Source: Amphritea atlantica (GTDB taxonomy: Bacteria > Pseudomonadota > Gammaproteobacteria > Pseudomonadales > Balneatricaceae). Taken from it: DNA of 64,000 nucleotides. Shown piece by piece: positions 35,799-45,133 of this stretch; within the stretch, counting starts at the first letter, position 1, and every line of letters starts with the position of its first letter. The stretch covers positions 2,285,001 to 2,349,000 of the forward strand of contig CP073344.1 of the NCBI GenBank assembly GCA_024397875.1, in the 5' to 3' direction. Under the pieces are notes generated by a model. It searched no databases. It was not told where the DNA came from and saw only the letters and a list, made by a program, of their open reading frames with translations. The position numbers were made by a program, and so were the translations under genes.

Positions 35799-38117
35799 TC
35801 AGCGCTGCTGTTTCTTAACGCTGCTTTGACCCGCGCCTTTACGTTTTTTAACGGGGCGTGAAGCAGCGCTTTTTTTACCCCTCACTGGCGGCCTTGCAGC
35901 TGCCTGTGAACGCTCGACGTGTGCGGCCTTCCCTCTGCCACTATCCCGGCGCTTAGGCTCCTCTTCCGCTGCAACCAGCTGTCCAGGACGACTGCCAATC
36001 AGATCTTCACGTCCCATCGCCTTCAGCTTGCTACGCAGCGCCGGCCAGTTTTCAGGATCATGATAGCGCAGCAGGGTTTTATGTGCCTTGCGCTGATCCT
36101 TATCCCGGGGGATGTATAATGTCTCACTCTTATAGGTGACCTGCTTAAGCGGGTTTTTCTCTGAATGGTACATTGCTGTCGCCAGCGACATTGGCGACGG
36201 ATAAAAATTCTGTACCTGATCGACCTTGACCTCATTCTGTTTCAGCCACAGTGACAAACTGAGCATATCCTCATCTTCGCACCCCGGATGAGCTGCGATA
36301 AAATAGGGAATCAGATACTGCTTTTTACCCGCGTCCTGCGAGAACCGGTCAAACATCTTTTTAAAGTCATAATAGGTGTCCATACCCGGCTTCATCATCT
36401 TACTCAGGGTATTCTGCTCGCTATGCTCCGGTGCGATTTTCAGATAGCCTCCGACATGATAGGTCACCAGCTCGCGCACATACTCAGGGTCTTTTACTGC
36501 CAGGTCATAGCGCAGACCGGAAGCGATCGCGATATTGTGGATCCCTTCCATCTTCCGGGCTTTACGATACAACTGCGTCGTGCGGCTATGATCAGTATCC
36601 AGATTTTTACAGATAGTCGGGTAGACACAGGAAAGCTTTCTGCAATTGGACTGTATCTCATCATCATTGCAGTTGAGGAAATACATATTGGAGGTGGGGC
36701 CACCCAGGTCGGATATAGATCCGGTAAAACCAGGTACCTTGTCCCGTATCTCAGCCATCTCGTTCAGAATTGACTCATGGGAACGGCTCTGAATAATTCG
36801 CCCCTCATGCTCGGTAATAGAACAGAAGGTACAACCACCAAAACAACCGCGCATGATATTGATCGAGAAACGGATCATATCGTATGCAGGGATCTTCTCT
36901 TTTCCATAGCATGGGTGCGGAATCCGCTGATAGGGTAACCCGAATACGCCATCCATCTCCTCTGTTTCCAGTGGAATCGGCGGCGGATTAACCCAGATCT
37001 CTCGGTTGCCGTGCTTCTGTATCAGTGCACGGGCATTGTGAGGGTTGGATTCCTGATGCAAGACCCGTGACGCGTGAGCGTACAGTGCAGAGTCTTTCGC
37101 GACTTTATCAAACGATGGCAACCGAATATAGGTAGTCTCAGGGTTCAGTTTTTCTTTGCGTTTGAGCGGCATTGGAATAATGCGAATCGGGGTAACATCC
37201 TCCTCTGCCTGCGCATCGGTAACGGCTGCCGAACGATCAGCACCACAACGTTTAGTCGTTGGATCTATCAGCTTATCCACGCCGTTCTGGTCGTTACCAA
37301 AGTCATAGGGGTTTGGCAGTTTATCGATATTCCCGGGCCAGTCTATGCGGGTTGAATCCAGCTCGACAAATCCTGCCGGCGGTTGCTGGCGAATGTGCAC
37401 TGTCCCCCTCAGGTTCCAGAGATCATCAACACTCTTACCGGCAGCAAAACCATGACTTAACTCAACAATAGCCCGTTCTGCATTACCGTACAGCAGGATA
37501 TCAGCGGTCGCATCCAGCAGCACCGAACGACGGACCTTGTTGCTCCAATAATCATATTGAGCGATACGTCGCAGACTGGCCTCAATCCCACCCAGTACAA
37601 CCGGCACATCACTCCAGGCCTCTTTACAACGCTGGCTATACACAATTACCGCCCGGTCCGGCCGTTTTCCGCCCTTCCCGCCTGCCGTATAGGCATCATC
37701 ATGACGCAGACGCAGATCCGCCGTATAACGGTTGATCATCGAGTCCATATTACCGGCGGTGACACCAAAATAGAGATTAGGCTTACCCAGCGCCATAAAG
37801 TCATCTGCGCTGCGCCAGTCCGGCTGAGCAATAATGCCTACACGGAATCCCTGCGCCTCAAGGAGCCGCCCCATTACCGCCATTCCGAAGCTGGGGTGAT
37901 CAACGTATGCATCACCGGTAACAATGATGATATCGCAGCTGTCCCAGCCAAGCAGGTCCATCTCCTTGCGGGTAGTCGGCAAAAAGGGCGCGACACCAAA
38001 GCATTCAGCCCAGTAACGGGGATAAGAAAACAGATCAGGAGCGGTTTTTTTCATGGGGATATCAGCGAGACAACTTATTTCGGGGGGGCTTATTGTCGCA
38101 GAAAGCACCGCTGACAT
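35799..38117 (-). CDS. YgiQ family radical SAM protein
   Basis: A 772-residue YgiQ-type radical SAM protein with the iron-sulfur motif C-x3-C-x2-C in [18 protein letters not shown] (about 395), an N-terminal B12-binding-like region ([20 protein letters not shown]) and the family end. The natural substrate is not established. The last 80 or so residues are a low-complexity Arg/Ser/Lys tail. The first ATG gives 772 residues; an ATG 21 codons in ([20 protein letters not shown], at 38054) fits typical relatives better. No strong ribosome site decides this. Confidence 0.9.
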   Translation of the reverse strand: MSAVLSATISPPEISCLADIPMKKTAPDLFSYPRYWAECFGVAPFLPTTRKEMDLLGWDSCDIIIVTGDAYVDHPSFGMAVMGRLLEAQGFRVGIIAQPDWRSADDFMALGKPNLYFGVTAGNMDSMINRYTADLRLRHDDAYTAGGKGGKRPDRAVIVYSQRCKEAWSDVPVVLGGIEASLRRIAQYDYWSNKVRRSVLLDATADILLYGNAERAIVELSHGFAAGKSVDDLWNLRGTVHIRQQPPAGFVELDSTRIDWPGNIDKLPNPYDFGNDQNGVDKLIDPTTKRCGADRSAAVTDAQAEEDVTPIRIIPMPLKRKEKLNPETTYIRLPSFDKVAKDSALYAHASRVLHQESNPHNARALIQKHGNREIWVNPPPIPLETEEMDGVFGLPYQRIPHPCYGKEKIPAYDMIRFSINIMRGCFGGCTFCSITEHEGRIIQSRSHESILNEMAEIRDKVPGFTGSISDLGGPTSNMYFLNCNDDEIQSNCRKLSCVYPTICKNLDTDHSRTTQLYRKARKMEGIHNIAIASGLRYDLAVKDPEYVRELVTYHVGGYLKIAPEHSEQNTLSKMMKPGMDTYYDFKKMFDRFSQDAGKKQYLIPYFIAAHPGCEDEDMLSLSLWLKQNEVKVDQVQNFYPSPMSLATAMYHSEKNPLKQVTYKSETLYIPRDKDQRKAHKTLLRYHDPENWPALRSKLKAMGREDLIGSRPGQLVAAEEEPKRRDSGRGKAAHVERSQAAARPPVRGKKSAASRPVKKRKGAGQSSVKKQQR

Positions 38118-38221
38118 ATAGTGAAAAAGTCACATCCAACCTATGTTGGATGGGCGCAGAACGATAAACATAGTAAAATAGTCAGGATTAAACAAAAGCG
38201 ACCAGAAAACCATAAACTGTT

Positions 38222-38425
38222 ATGAGCCAGGAAAACCCCACACAACCCGTAACCGTTACGACCTGGGAAAAACCCACGCCACCCGCCGACTATGAGTGCT
38301 GTGAAAGTGGATGTTCCCCCTGTGTCTGGGACACTTATTATGAAGAGCTGAACATCTGGAACGCAGAGCAGAAAGCGATCCGCAAGGCTGCAGAACACGC
38401 CGCTGCAACAGAACATAACGAATAG
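38222..38425 (+). CDS. Oxidoreductase-like (OXLD1, PF09791-type) small protein
   Basis: A 67-residue protein with the conserved core YECCESGCSPCVWDTYYEEL (about 24-43), the signature of the short cysteine-rich domain named after oxidoreductase-like proteins. No catalytic activity is known. It precedes the thioesterase by 12 bases and is probably cotranscribed. The flanking low-complexity tail is Ala/Glu-rich. Confidence 0.88.
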   Translation: MSQENPTQPVTVTTWEKPTPPADYECCESGCSPCVWDTYYEELNIWNAEQKAIRKAAEHAAATEHNE

Positions 38426-38437
38426 GAATCTGTACTC

Positions 38438-38926
38438 ATGAATACAAAGGCCCCGGTTATCTACCGTACCCGAATCAAACCTGAGTGGCTTGATTACAAC
38501 AATCATATGAATGTTGCCTATTATGTTCTGATTTTCGATCAGGCAGGCGTCGAGCTGGTAACTCAGCTGGGGTTAAGCGAAGCGGTCACTGCAGAAACCG
38601 GGATCTCCTGGATGGTGCTGGAAAACCACATTACCTATAATAACGAAGTGGTTCTCGATCAGCCTGTTGAAATACGCTGCCAGCTGATCGACCATGACAG
38701 CAAACGTCTGCACCTCTACTTTGAGATGTACGCTCATACCGAAAGCGGCGTTGAATACCTTGCTTCCACTCTGGAGCAGATGGCGATGTGCGTTGACCTT
38801 AACAGCCGCAGTAATTGTGAGTTTCCTCCCGCGGTGGCTGAACAGATTAACGCAATGGCTGAGCTGCAGGCAGAACTGACACAACCGGCGAATATTGGTC
38901 GTAAAATCGGGATACGCCGCCGCTAA
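38438..38926 (+). CDS. Hot-dog fold acyl-CoA thioesterase family protein
   Basis: 162 residues with the hot-dog thioesterase pattern IKPEWLDYNNHMNVAYYVLIFDQAG (in parts), where the catalytic Asp/Asn segment is D-Y-N-N-H-M-N. This matches the thioesterase domain often linked with carnitine 3-dehydrogenase (betainyl-CoA thioesterase-like) as well as YbgC-like enzymes; carnitine genes are not present here. AGGA lies 10 bases upstream of the ATG. Confidence 0.85.
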   Translation: MNTKAPVIYRTRIKPEWLDYNNHMNVAYYVLIFDQAGVELVTQLGLSEAVTAETGISWMVLENHITYNNEVVLDQPVEIRCQLIDHDSKRLHLYFEMYAHTESGVEYLASTLEQMAMCVDLNSRSNCEFPPAVAEQINAMAELQAELTQPANIGRKIGIRRR

Positions 38927-39003
38927 GCCTTTGTCACACCACCCTCCCCTTACCCCGGCGACAAAATAGCGCTAAGCTATTGCCATTTACGTATGGAGGC
39001 ACA

Positions 39004-39975
39004 GTGGACAGAGAGACCCTGGAGAGAGCGGCTCAGCGCGGTATCATCTCCCATCAACAACTTCAGGAACTGATCGTCTTCAGTGCTACGGAAGATAGCG
39101 ACGAGCCGGCTGGCGAAGAGCAACTTCGATTTGTCCGCAACTTTGGCGATATATTTATCACCTTAGGCGTTCTGTTTGTCGCCTTTTCTGTTGCCGCAAT
39201 GGATCTGAGTCAGTTGCAGTGGCTGCTGCCCGCAGTCCTGTTTCTTGGCGCAGCTGAATGGCTGGTACGTGTTCGCAGACTGGCACTCCCGGGTATCGCT
39301 ATCCTGATATCGACGCTCTATTTCCTCAGCAAAGCGCTGGACATCTCCCAGTTTGAAACAGCAACCCTGCAGTTTCTGACACTCAGCGGTTGTTCACTCC
39401 TGTTTTACCTGCGTTACCGCATGCCCTTTAGCCTGCTGCCTGTCGCCGCAGGACTGGTAGCGGCGGTAATCAGCAGCATCGGGGTGGATATCTTGAAACA
39501 TCAGTTAGTGTTCAGTGCCCTTGGATTAACCGTCTTTCTGGTGGCAATGAGTTTTGATGCACGGGACCGTAAACGGCAGCGACGCGCCAGTGATTGCGGA
39601 TTCTGGCTGCATCTGTTGGCATCTCCGCTGATGGTCCACGGCATGATGACCACGCTGTTATTCAGTAATGCCGGCGTACTGGACGCAGGCAGCAGCCGTG
39701 AAATTGCACTATTACTATTTTTCATACTATTTCTGCTGACCGCACTCTTCGTTGACCGCCGGGCGATGCTGGTATCCAGCCTTTCATATGCGATCTACGC
39801 AATATTTAAAGTTGTTAGCAGCAATATACTCGACAGCAGCAATTTGCCCTTAATGATCTTCATTGGCTTTGGCATATTTATTGTCCTGTTTGGGACCTAC
39901 TGGTACAAACTGAGACGGCTTATTTTTGCAGCATTTCGCGGCAGCTGGCCTGCCCGCTTTGTGCCTGAAATTTAA
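39004..39975 (+). CDS. Multi-pass membrane protein (DUF2157-like)
   Basis: 323 residues with an N-terminal soluble part (about 1-50; E-R-A-A-Q-R-G-I-I-S-H-Q-Q-L) followed by about eight membrane helices from residue 52 to 310, a layout like DUF2157 proteins. Function unknown. The frame opens at a TTG at 38980, but a GTG at 39004 carries GGAGG 4 bases upstream and is chosen. Confidence 0.75.
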   Translation: MDRETLERAAQRGIISHQQLQELIVFSATEDSDEPAGEEQLRFVRNFGDIFITLGVLFVAFSVAAMDLSQLQWLLPAVLFLGAAEWLVRVRRLALPGIAILISTLYFLSKALDISQFETATLQFLTLSGCSLLFYLRYRMPFSLLPVAAGLVAAVISSIGVDILKHQLVFSALGLTVFLVAMSFDARDRKRQRRASDCGFWLHLLASPLMVHGMMTTLLFSNAGVLDAGSSREIALLLFFILFLLTALFVDRRAMLVSSLSYAIYAIFKVVSSNILDSSNLPLMIFIGFGIFIVLFGTYWYKLRRLIFAAFRGSWPARFVPEI

Positions 39976-40160
39976 AAGCGCACGACCCAGTAGATGACTC
40001 TTTCAGATACCTGCCCGGGTATCTGGGAAGCCTTACAGATGAATAAAAGCTTAATCAAGCCGATATTTATGCTGAAAAATCATCCGCTAAAACAGCCCGG
40101 CTATTCAGCTTAGGTACCGCTTTCATGCACTAAAATTTAACCATAGAAAGAGGTTAAATT

Positions 40161-40580
40161 ATGTGTAGCTTAAATAAATTACCGGCTCTTATATTGTCCT
40201 TGTCTCTGCTTGCCCTGCCCCTCAGCAGTCATGCCGATAGCAATATCCGCATCCATGGCGGAATCTCTATCGAGACAGGGGGACTACGACTCACTATCAG
40301 TGACCGTTATCTCAGTGGTTATATCTATACTAATCATTATTACGGTCACTCGAGACATCACAGGTCAAAACATCACCGCTCTGAAGGATACCATTCTGGT
40401 GCTTATTTCAGATCCTATCCGACCAGAATTTACTCTGACCGATACCACAGACACTATGTTCAACCGGGTCACAGGTATCACTCAGAGCGTCGCGCACCGC
40501 AACGGAGAATCATCAAGCGCCATCATCGACAACATGAAGGTCGAAGATTTCACCACCAGCGTTCATATGGCAACTGGTAG
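40161..40580 (+). CDS. Secreted His/Arg/Tyr-rich small protein
   Basis: 139 residues with a clear signal peptide (about 1-25, cleavage after SSHA) and a mature part whose second half is dominated by His, Arg and Tyr (for example HSRHHRSKHHRSEGYHSG). The short folded segment before it reads IRIHGGISIETGGLRLTISD. The composition suggests metal or polyanion binding in the periplasm; this is inference. AGAGG lies 7 bases before ATG. Family not recognised. Confidence 0.72.
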   Translation: MCSLNKLPALILSLSLLALPLSSHADSNIRIHGGISIETGGLRLTISDRYLSGYIYTNHYYGHSRHHRSKHHRSEGYHSGAYFRSYPTRIYSDRYHRHYVQPGHRYHSERRAPQRRIIKRHHRQHEGRRFHHQRSYGNW

Positions 40581-40679
40581 GCGTGACGACTCAGGTCATG
40601 AATTAGCGGTTTGCTCTCCACTGCAAAGCCGACAGAAGGTACAATTGCACTCGTTTTTATCAGCCGGGCGGTAATCCAA

Positions 40680-41486
40680 GTGCAAAACCTATACGCACAC
40701 ACAAAACAAGCGTTCCTGACAGCAGATCCTGATCTGAAGATCGAACTGACCCAACAGACCGTGAGCCGCTGGAATGCGGGTGAGCTGGAATGGCTGGAGG
40801 GTGACGAACCGGAATTGCTGAACCAGCCTGGTCAGCCTGATAAGCCAGAAATCGTCGCGCCTTCTGAAGTAAATAAGCGCAAGTTTGGTAAAGAGGAAGG
40901 TCGTGCGGCCTTGATCCATGCGCTTGCCCATATCGAACTCACCGCCGTTAATCTGGCGTTGGATTCGGTCTACCGTTACCGGGGCATGCCTGAGGAGTTT
41001 TATGCCGACTGGATGCAGTGCGCCGGCGAAGAGGCTAACCACTTTATTGCACTGCGCGGACGACTGCGGGAGATGGGGTATGACTATGGCAGCTTTAAAG
41101 CCCATGGCGAGCTCTGGAGTATGGCGGTCGACACCGCAGATGACATGCTGGAAAGAATGGGGATCGTACACCGGGTGTTTGAAGCCAGGGCGCTGGATGT
41201 AGTGCCAAAAACGATCCAGCGGTTTGATCAGCTGGGTGATAAGAAAATGGTCGATATACTCACAATGATCGCCAATGAGGAGATCGGACATGTCAGTTCA
41301 GGAACCCGCTGGTATCACTACCAGTGCCAGCAACGGCAACTGGATCCGGATAAAACCTTTATAGATCTGCTTTGGAAGTATATGAAAGGCCCACTTAAAG
41401 GCCCTTTTAACCATGAAATAAGATTAAAAGCTGGGTTTTCTCAACAGGAAATGCAGATGATTGAGGCTATGGAAAGCAGGTGCTGA
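40680..41486 (+). CDS. DUF455 family ferritin-like protein
   Basis: 268 residues of the DUF455 (COG2833) family, a ferritin-like four-helix bundle. Conserved acid/His residues appear in HALAHIELTAVNLALD, EEANHF and NEEIGHVSSGTRW, consistent with a di-iron site. Its role in most bacteria is unknown. The start chosen is a GTG at 40680 (VQNLYAHTK), with GGCGG just upstream; the frame is open further upstream without a better signal. Confidence 0.87.
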   Translation: MQNLYAHTKQAFLTADPDLKIELTQQTVSRWNAGELEWLEGDEPELLNQPGQPDKPEIVAPSEVNKRKFGKEEGRAALIHALAHIELTAVNLALDSVYRYRGMPEEFYADWMQCAGEEANHFIALRGRLREMGYDYGSFKAHGELWSMAVDTADDMLERMGIVHRVFEARALDVVPKTIQRFDQLGDKKMVDILTMIANEEIGHVSSGTRWYHYQCQQRQLDPDKTFIDLLWKYMKGPLKGPFNHEIRLKAGFSQQEMQMIEAMESRC

Positions 41487-41765
41487 TACCTTCGTCAAAA
41501 TCAGTGCCTGATCGAAATATAGTCTGAAGATCACAGTTTAAAGCGGGGATGTATAGATAATTGCGCTACCCAATTTGGGCAATTTCTCAAATTTAGTTTA
41601 TCTGAAAAAATTGAATCTCCGGGAAAGCAATATAAACTGAGTCTTATCCGGGCCCTTCTCTGACCGACACCAGGTTCTCTCCAGCAGAGCCTTACCCTTA
41701 GAAGGCGGGCTCGGATCCTCATCCCCCCCTTCTTGTCTTTTTCAGCACACTATAAAATCACAGAC

Positions 41766-42299
41766 TTAGTCTAAAGCATTGACCCTTAAGCTCAGATGAT
41801 TGCTGTTATCACTCAGAAACAGCTCACCATCGCTAATGGTCAGTGAAAGCTGCATGGTACGGCTGACAAACGCATCCAGCTGAGTGACATCACTATCGTG
41901 AAAGCGCCAGGCTTTCACCTTGGGCAGCTCAGCAATTGTCCTGCCCTGTTTATCCCACCAGATATCAACCTCTCTGCCGTAGGCATACAGCGAAATCTTA
42001 GGCGCCCGACTGACCGCTTTACGCAACCGCTCAGGCGATACCTGCCCCAGCTCAATCCAGTGCTCCACCATTCCATCAGGGCCAACCTGCCAAAGCTCCG
42101 GCTCGTCGGTGCTGGACAACCCCCGGGTAAAGCTCAGATCCTGGTGGTAATTTATGCCATATACAAGCAGACGCACCATCATCCGCTGAAGTGTTTCGGA
42201 GGGGTGCTGAGCCAGGGTCAGGTTACAGGTTTCATAGCAGTGGCGATCAGTATCGCTTAACTGCAGTTCAACTTTATAGATGGTTGGCTTAAGCGCCAT
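41766..42299 (-). CDS. yaeQ: YaeQ family protein
   Basis: 177 residues matching YaeQ throughout: MALKPTIYKVELQLSDTDRH, LQRMMVRLLVYG, DEPELW and ISLYAYGREVDIWW. YaeQ has a PD-(D/E)XK nuclease-like fold with unknown role. It lies divergent from the YkgJ-like gene, 79 bases away. Confidence 0.95.
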   Translation of the reverse strand: MALKPTIYKVELQLSDTDRHCYETCNLTLAQHPSETLQRMMVRLLVYGINYHQDLSFTRGLSSTDEPELWQVGPDGMVEHWIELGQVSPERLRKAVSRAPKISLYAYGREVDIWWDKQGRTIAELPKVKAWRFHDSDVTQLDAFVSRTMQLSLTISDGELFLSDNSNHLSLRVNALD

Positions 42300-42378
42300 A
42301 AGATTAAACCTTTTATTGGGGCAATTATCTGCTCTGATGCGCTATTATAGCGGTTTACTCACAGGATAATATCGCTAT

Positions 42379-42639
42379 ATGAAGTGTCGTAACGGCTGTG
42401 GAGCCTGCTGTATCGCTCCTCAGATAAGCACCCCCATCCCCAATATGCCGAACGGAAAGCCTGCGGGTGTTGCCTGTGTTAATCTGGATGAATCGTTCAA
42501 CTGCACGATCTGGAATCATGCTGACTATCCATCCTTGTGTCGCGCATTTCAGGCGGATGAAGAGCATTGCGGTGCAAACAGACATCAGGCACTCATCACT
42601 CTGACCCGAATGGAAAGCGAAACAGCGCCTGACATTTGA
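42379..42639 (+). CDS. YkgJ family cysteine cluster protein
   Basis: 86 residues beginning MKCRNGCGACC, with further cysteines (AGVACVNL, FNCTIW, SLCRAF, EHCGAN), the pattern of the YkgJ/CxxCxxCC zinc or iron-sulfur cluster family. Function unknown. It precedes yejK by 99 bases. Confidence 0.9.
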   Translation: MKCRNGCGACCIAPQISTPIPNMPNGKPAGVACVNLDESFNCTIWNHADYPSLCRAFQADEEHCGANRHQALITLTRMESETAPDI

Positions 42640-42738
42640 CCACGCCAGTCAATACGCTACACTAGCCAACCTCTGTAAGTAACCATCTAATAAACTCTCA
42701 CGTTTACCAGTACATTAAAAACATCGGAAACTGCCTCA

Positions 42739-43806
42739 ATGGATCTTAAATTTTTAGCTATCCGTGAACTGATAAAAGAAGCTGACGACAGCGTTGCAAC
42801 CATCAGTGAAAAGGGGGGCGCTATCGATATTACAGATCCAATGGCACAGCAACTGTTTAATGCCCTGGTGTCCGCTTATGGACGTCGTGCTGCACTGACC
42901 CACGGTTCCTTTAATGATGAGAACAGCGAGGGCTATCCGTTTATCTCCGGATTCAAGAAGTTTATCGATAACACCCCGGACGAAACAACTTTTCTGACCC
43001 TATGCGACCAGGCTCTGGCCCAACTGGCGGCCTCCCTTCAGCAACCCTCTGCCCGGGCCGCCACCGGTGGCTATGTAATCTTTATCTACTACTCATCTGA
43101 TGTCTTCGATTATCTGCTGGTCGGCCTGGTCGGCGATAAAACCGGCGTTGCTTTTGATCAGGAGCTCACCCCCACAAAAGTGATCGAAGTGGACCTGGAA
43201 AAACTGCATCAGGCAGCCAAAATCAATATCACCACCTATAAAGAGGGTAGCGACAGCTATCTGAGCTTTATCGGCACCCGGCGTAAAGGGGATATTACCC
43301 ACTACTTTTCCAACGCCCTGGGCTGCACCGATGTCGTCCCTGCCAAAAAATCAACGTCTGACCTGATCAAGGCAAGCGAAGATTTCTGCCGTCACTATCA
43401 GCTGCAGGAGAAACAGGAAGAGATTGTTGAAGACGTGGTCAGCTACCTTTCCCGTCAGAGAGATGATAAGCAGTCCGCCTATCTACCCGATGTTGAAAAG
43501 ATCTTTGACAGCCATATACCACCCGAACAGGCAGAACAGGCGACCGGCAGCTTCAGTAAATTTGCCAACTCCGAAAATTATCAGGTGAGTCAGGAATTTC
43601 AGCCCCATACCAGCACCATAAATGCTTACACTCAGGTGAAAGCAAAAATGGACAACTGGCAGCTGGATTTTTCCCGCCGCTCTCTTGGCCATCCGAACAG
43701 TAACAGTGAGATTGAGTTTGATCCGCAAACGAACTCTATACGCATAAACCGACTTTCAACCAAGGTCATAGAGCAGCTTAAACAGGCACTCGACCTGAGC
43801 GACTAA
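42739..43806 (+). CDS. yejK: Nucleoid-associated protein YejK/NdpA
   Basis: 355 residues of the YejK/NdpA family. This nucleoid-associated protein in E. coli binds DNA and is linked to topoisomerase function. The family pattern is visible at AYGRRAALTHGSF, GGYVIFIYYSS, FSNALGCTDV and the C-terminal region to RINRLSTKVIEQL. Slightly longer than the E. coli protein. Start ATG follows a weak GGAAA ribosome site. Confidence 0.93.
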   Translation: MDLKFLAIRELIKEADDSVATISEKGGAIDITDPMAQQLFNALVSAYGRRAALTHGSFNDENSEGYPFISGFKKFIDNTPDETTFLTLCDQALAQLAASLQQPSARAATGGYVIFIYYSSDVFDYLLVGLVGDKTGVAFDQELTPTKVIEVDLEKLHQAAKINITTYKEGSDSYLSFIGTRRKGDITHYFSNALGCTDVVPAKKSTSDLIKASEDFCRHYQLQEKQEEIVEDVVSYLSRQRDDKQSAYLPDVEKIFDSHIPPEQAEQATGSFSKFANSENYQVSQEFQPHTSTINAYTQVKAKMDNWQLDFSRRSLGHPNSNSEIEFDPQTNSIRINRLSTKVIEQLKQALDLSD

Positions 43807-43957
43807 TCTTCCAGCAATGCATTCTTTTGCATAAAGCATGCCCTGCCGTCACCTCTGTCAGCAACAGAAACAGCAGGGCGAAAAACTTTCACTCTGCTGT
43901 TTTCCATTCGTCACAGAACAGTCATCTTATGCTGCTAATCTGCAATCAATAAATAGC

Positions 43958-43974
43958 TTTGTGCATCGCACAAA
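43958..43974. promoter_or_regulatory. Palindromic operator-like site upstream of phasin 1
   Basis: TTTGTGC-ATC-GCACAAA, a perfect 7-bp inverted repeat with a TGC-N3-GCA core, 5 bases upstream of the -35 box. The core fits the TGC-N3-GCA type reported for the polyhydroxyalkanoate regulator PhaR. Confidence 0.65.
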
Positions 43975-43978
43975 ACGC

Positions 43979-44006
43979 TTGACCATGTTATTTTTTTAAC
44001 TAGAAT
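43979..44006 (+). promoter_or_regulatory. Promoter of phasin gene 1
   Basis: TTGACC (43979-43984), a 16-base spacer and TAGAAT (44001-44006). Confidence 0.78.
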
Positions 44007-44014
44007 AGTTTTTA

Positions 44015-44029
44015 TTGTGCACTGCATCA
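44015..44029. promoter_or_regulatory. Second operator-like site in the phasin 1 leader
   Basis: TTGTGC-ACT-GCATCA, a partial inverted repeat with the core TGC-ACT-GCA, near the expected transcription start. Confidence 0.55.
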
Positions 44030-44048
44030 TAACCTAACGGAGACTACT

Positions 44049-44357
44049 ATGATCAACTCTACTTTTGATTTCAAAAAGCCTTTCGAATCTGCTCAGGCTC
44101 TGATGGGCCTGCAAACATCTACAATCACTAAAACCGTTGAACTGCAGAAGAAGTCTGCTGAAGAACTGGCTGCTTTCTTCAAAACCGAAGCCGAGAAAGC
44201 GAAAGATCTGAAGACTCCTGAAGAGTTTGTAAAGTTCAACGTTGAGTCTAATAAAGCGCTGTACGAACTACTGAAAGCACAGGGCGAAGCCTTCACCTCT
44301 CTGGCTAAAGAGTCAGGCGAAGAGACGATGGCTGAAATCAAGAAACTGGCTAGCTAA
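44049..44357 (+). CDS. Phasin family protein 1
   Basis: 102 residues, helical and free of Cys, with the phasin-type pattern (FESAQALMGLQTSTITKTVELQ in parts, then EELAAFFKTEAEKAKDL). Phasins coat polyhydroxyalkanoate granules and link to the synthase complex; no phaC or phaB gene is in the window. It is a close paralogue of phasin 2. CGGAG lies 5-6 bases upstream of ATG, and a terminator follows, so it is monocistronic. Confidence 0.9.
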   Translation: MINSTFDFKKPFESAQALMGLQTSTITKTVELQKKSAEELAAFFKTEAEKAKDLKTPEEFVKFNVESNKALYELLKAQGEAFTSLAKESGEETMAEIKKLAS

Positions 44358-44375
44358 ATAGCTGATCTGATTATG

Positions 44376-44410
44376 AAAAACCCGGTTGTGAAAACGACCG
44401 GGTTTTTTTA
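44376..44410 (+). terminator. Intrinsic terminator after phasin 1
   Basis: AAACCCGGT and ACCGGGTTT arms with a 10-base loop and seven T. Confidence 0.92.
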
Positions 44411-44454
44411 TAGCCAGGCAAATCAGGTCACACAACCACAGCCCAACAGATCTC

Positions 44455-44469
44455 TTGTGCACTGCACAA
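44455..44469. promoter_or_regulatory. Palindromic operator-like site upstream of phasin 2
   Basis: TTGTGC-ACT-GCACAA, a perfect 6-bp inverted repeat 8 bases upstream of the -35, the same arrangement as at phasin 1. Confidence 0.68.
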
Positions 44470-44477
44470 AAAAAGAT

Positions 44478-44505
44478 TTGACTTCCCCACCCAGATCCCT
44501 ACAAT
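44478..44505 (+). promoter_or_regulatory. Promoter of phasin gene 2
   Basis: TTGACT (44478-44483), a 16-base spacer and TACAAT (44500-44505). Confidence 0.8.
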
Positions 44506-44514
44506 AGACTTCAT

Positions 44515-44529
44515 TGTTGCACTGCAACA
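44515..44529. promoter_or_regulatory. Second operator-like site in the phasin 2 leader
   Basis: TGTTGC-ACT-GCAACA, a perfect 6-bp inverted repeat at about the transcription start, mirroring the second site at phasin 1. Confidence 0.65.
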
Positions 44530-44549
44530 TAAATTACTGGAGAACTACC

Positions 44550-44855
44550 ATGACCAACACAATCGATTTCAGCAAGTCTTTCGAATCAGTAAAATCTCTG
44601 ATGGAGATGCAGGCTGCGACTATCACTAAGTCTGTTGAGCTGCAGAAAAAAGCGGGTGAAGACCTGGCGGCTTTCTTCAAGACTGAAGCTGAAAAAGCGA
44701 AAGAACTGAAAACCCCTGAAGACGTTGTTAAATTCAACGTTGAAGCTAACACTTGCCTGTTCGAACTGCTGAAAGCACAGGGCGAAGCATTCACTGAGCT
44801 GGCTAAATCAGCAAGTGAAGAAGCAATGGCTGAAGTCACTAAATTAACTAAGTAA
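44550..44855 (+). CDS. Phasin family protein 2
   Basis: 101 residues, strongly similar to phasin 1 along its whole length (FESVKSLMEMQAATITKSVEL, then KAGEDLAAFFKTEAEKAKEL). The frame is open from 44514, but the ATG at 44550 has GGAG at 7 bases and aligns with its paralogue. The two genes are a tandem duplication, each with its own promoter and terminator. Confidence 0.9.
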   Translation: MTNTIDFSKSFESVKSLMEMQAATITKSVELQKKAGEDLAAFFKTEAEKAKELKTPEDVVKFNVEANTCLFELLKAQGEAFTELAKSASEEAMAEVTKLTK

Positions 44856-44875
44856 ATATCACTTAGTTCCCTTTA

Positions 44876-44904
44876 AAGCCCTGCTGATGCAGGGCTTTTT
44901 TTTT
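44876..44904 (+). terminator. Intrinsic terminator after phasin 2
   Basis: AAGCCCTGC and GCAGGGCTT arms, a TGAT loop and at least eight T. Confidence 0.93.
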
Positions 44905-45133
44905 ACCCTATCAAAGTAGTCTTACTCCCCCGGTGTCAGCGTCTGAGCTTCTGCTTCTGCTTCTGCACTCCCTGCTATCTCCACCCGATACAACAGCGGT
45001 ATATGAGCGGCAGACACTACACCACAACCTGTTGAAGCACCCGTTCCCGGTAATGAGATTCTTGATATCGGACAAGGAGCAATAATCCGGTTAGCGTATT
45101 ATCGAGACCAGCCATTAATTGAGGGATAGCCAG

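Noticed and set aside
40015..40026. AGATACC/GGTATCT stem near 40015 after the DUF2157-like gene
   Set aside because: The stem is short and lacks a T tail; could be chance.
44938..44990. CTTCTG triplet repeat and a minus-strand frame with an acidic Ala/Glu tail (about 44930-45110)
   Set aside because: No start codon or ribosome site; a stop lies just upstream. Treated as low-complexity intergenic DNA.
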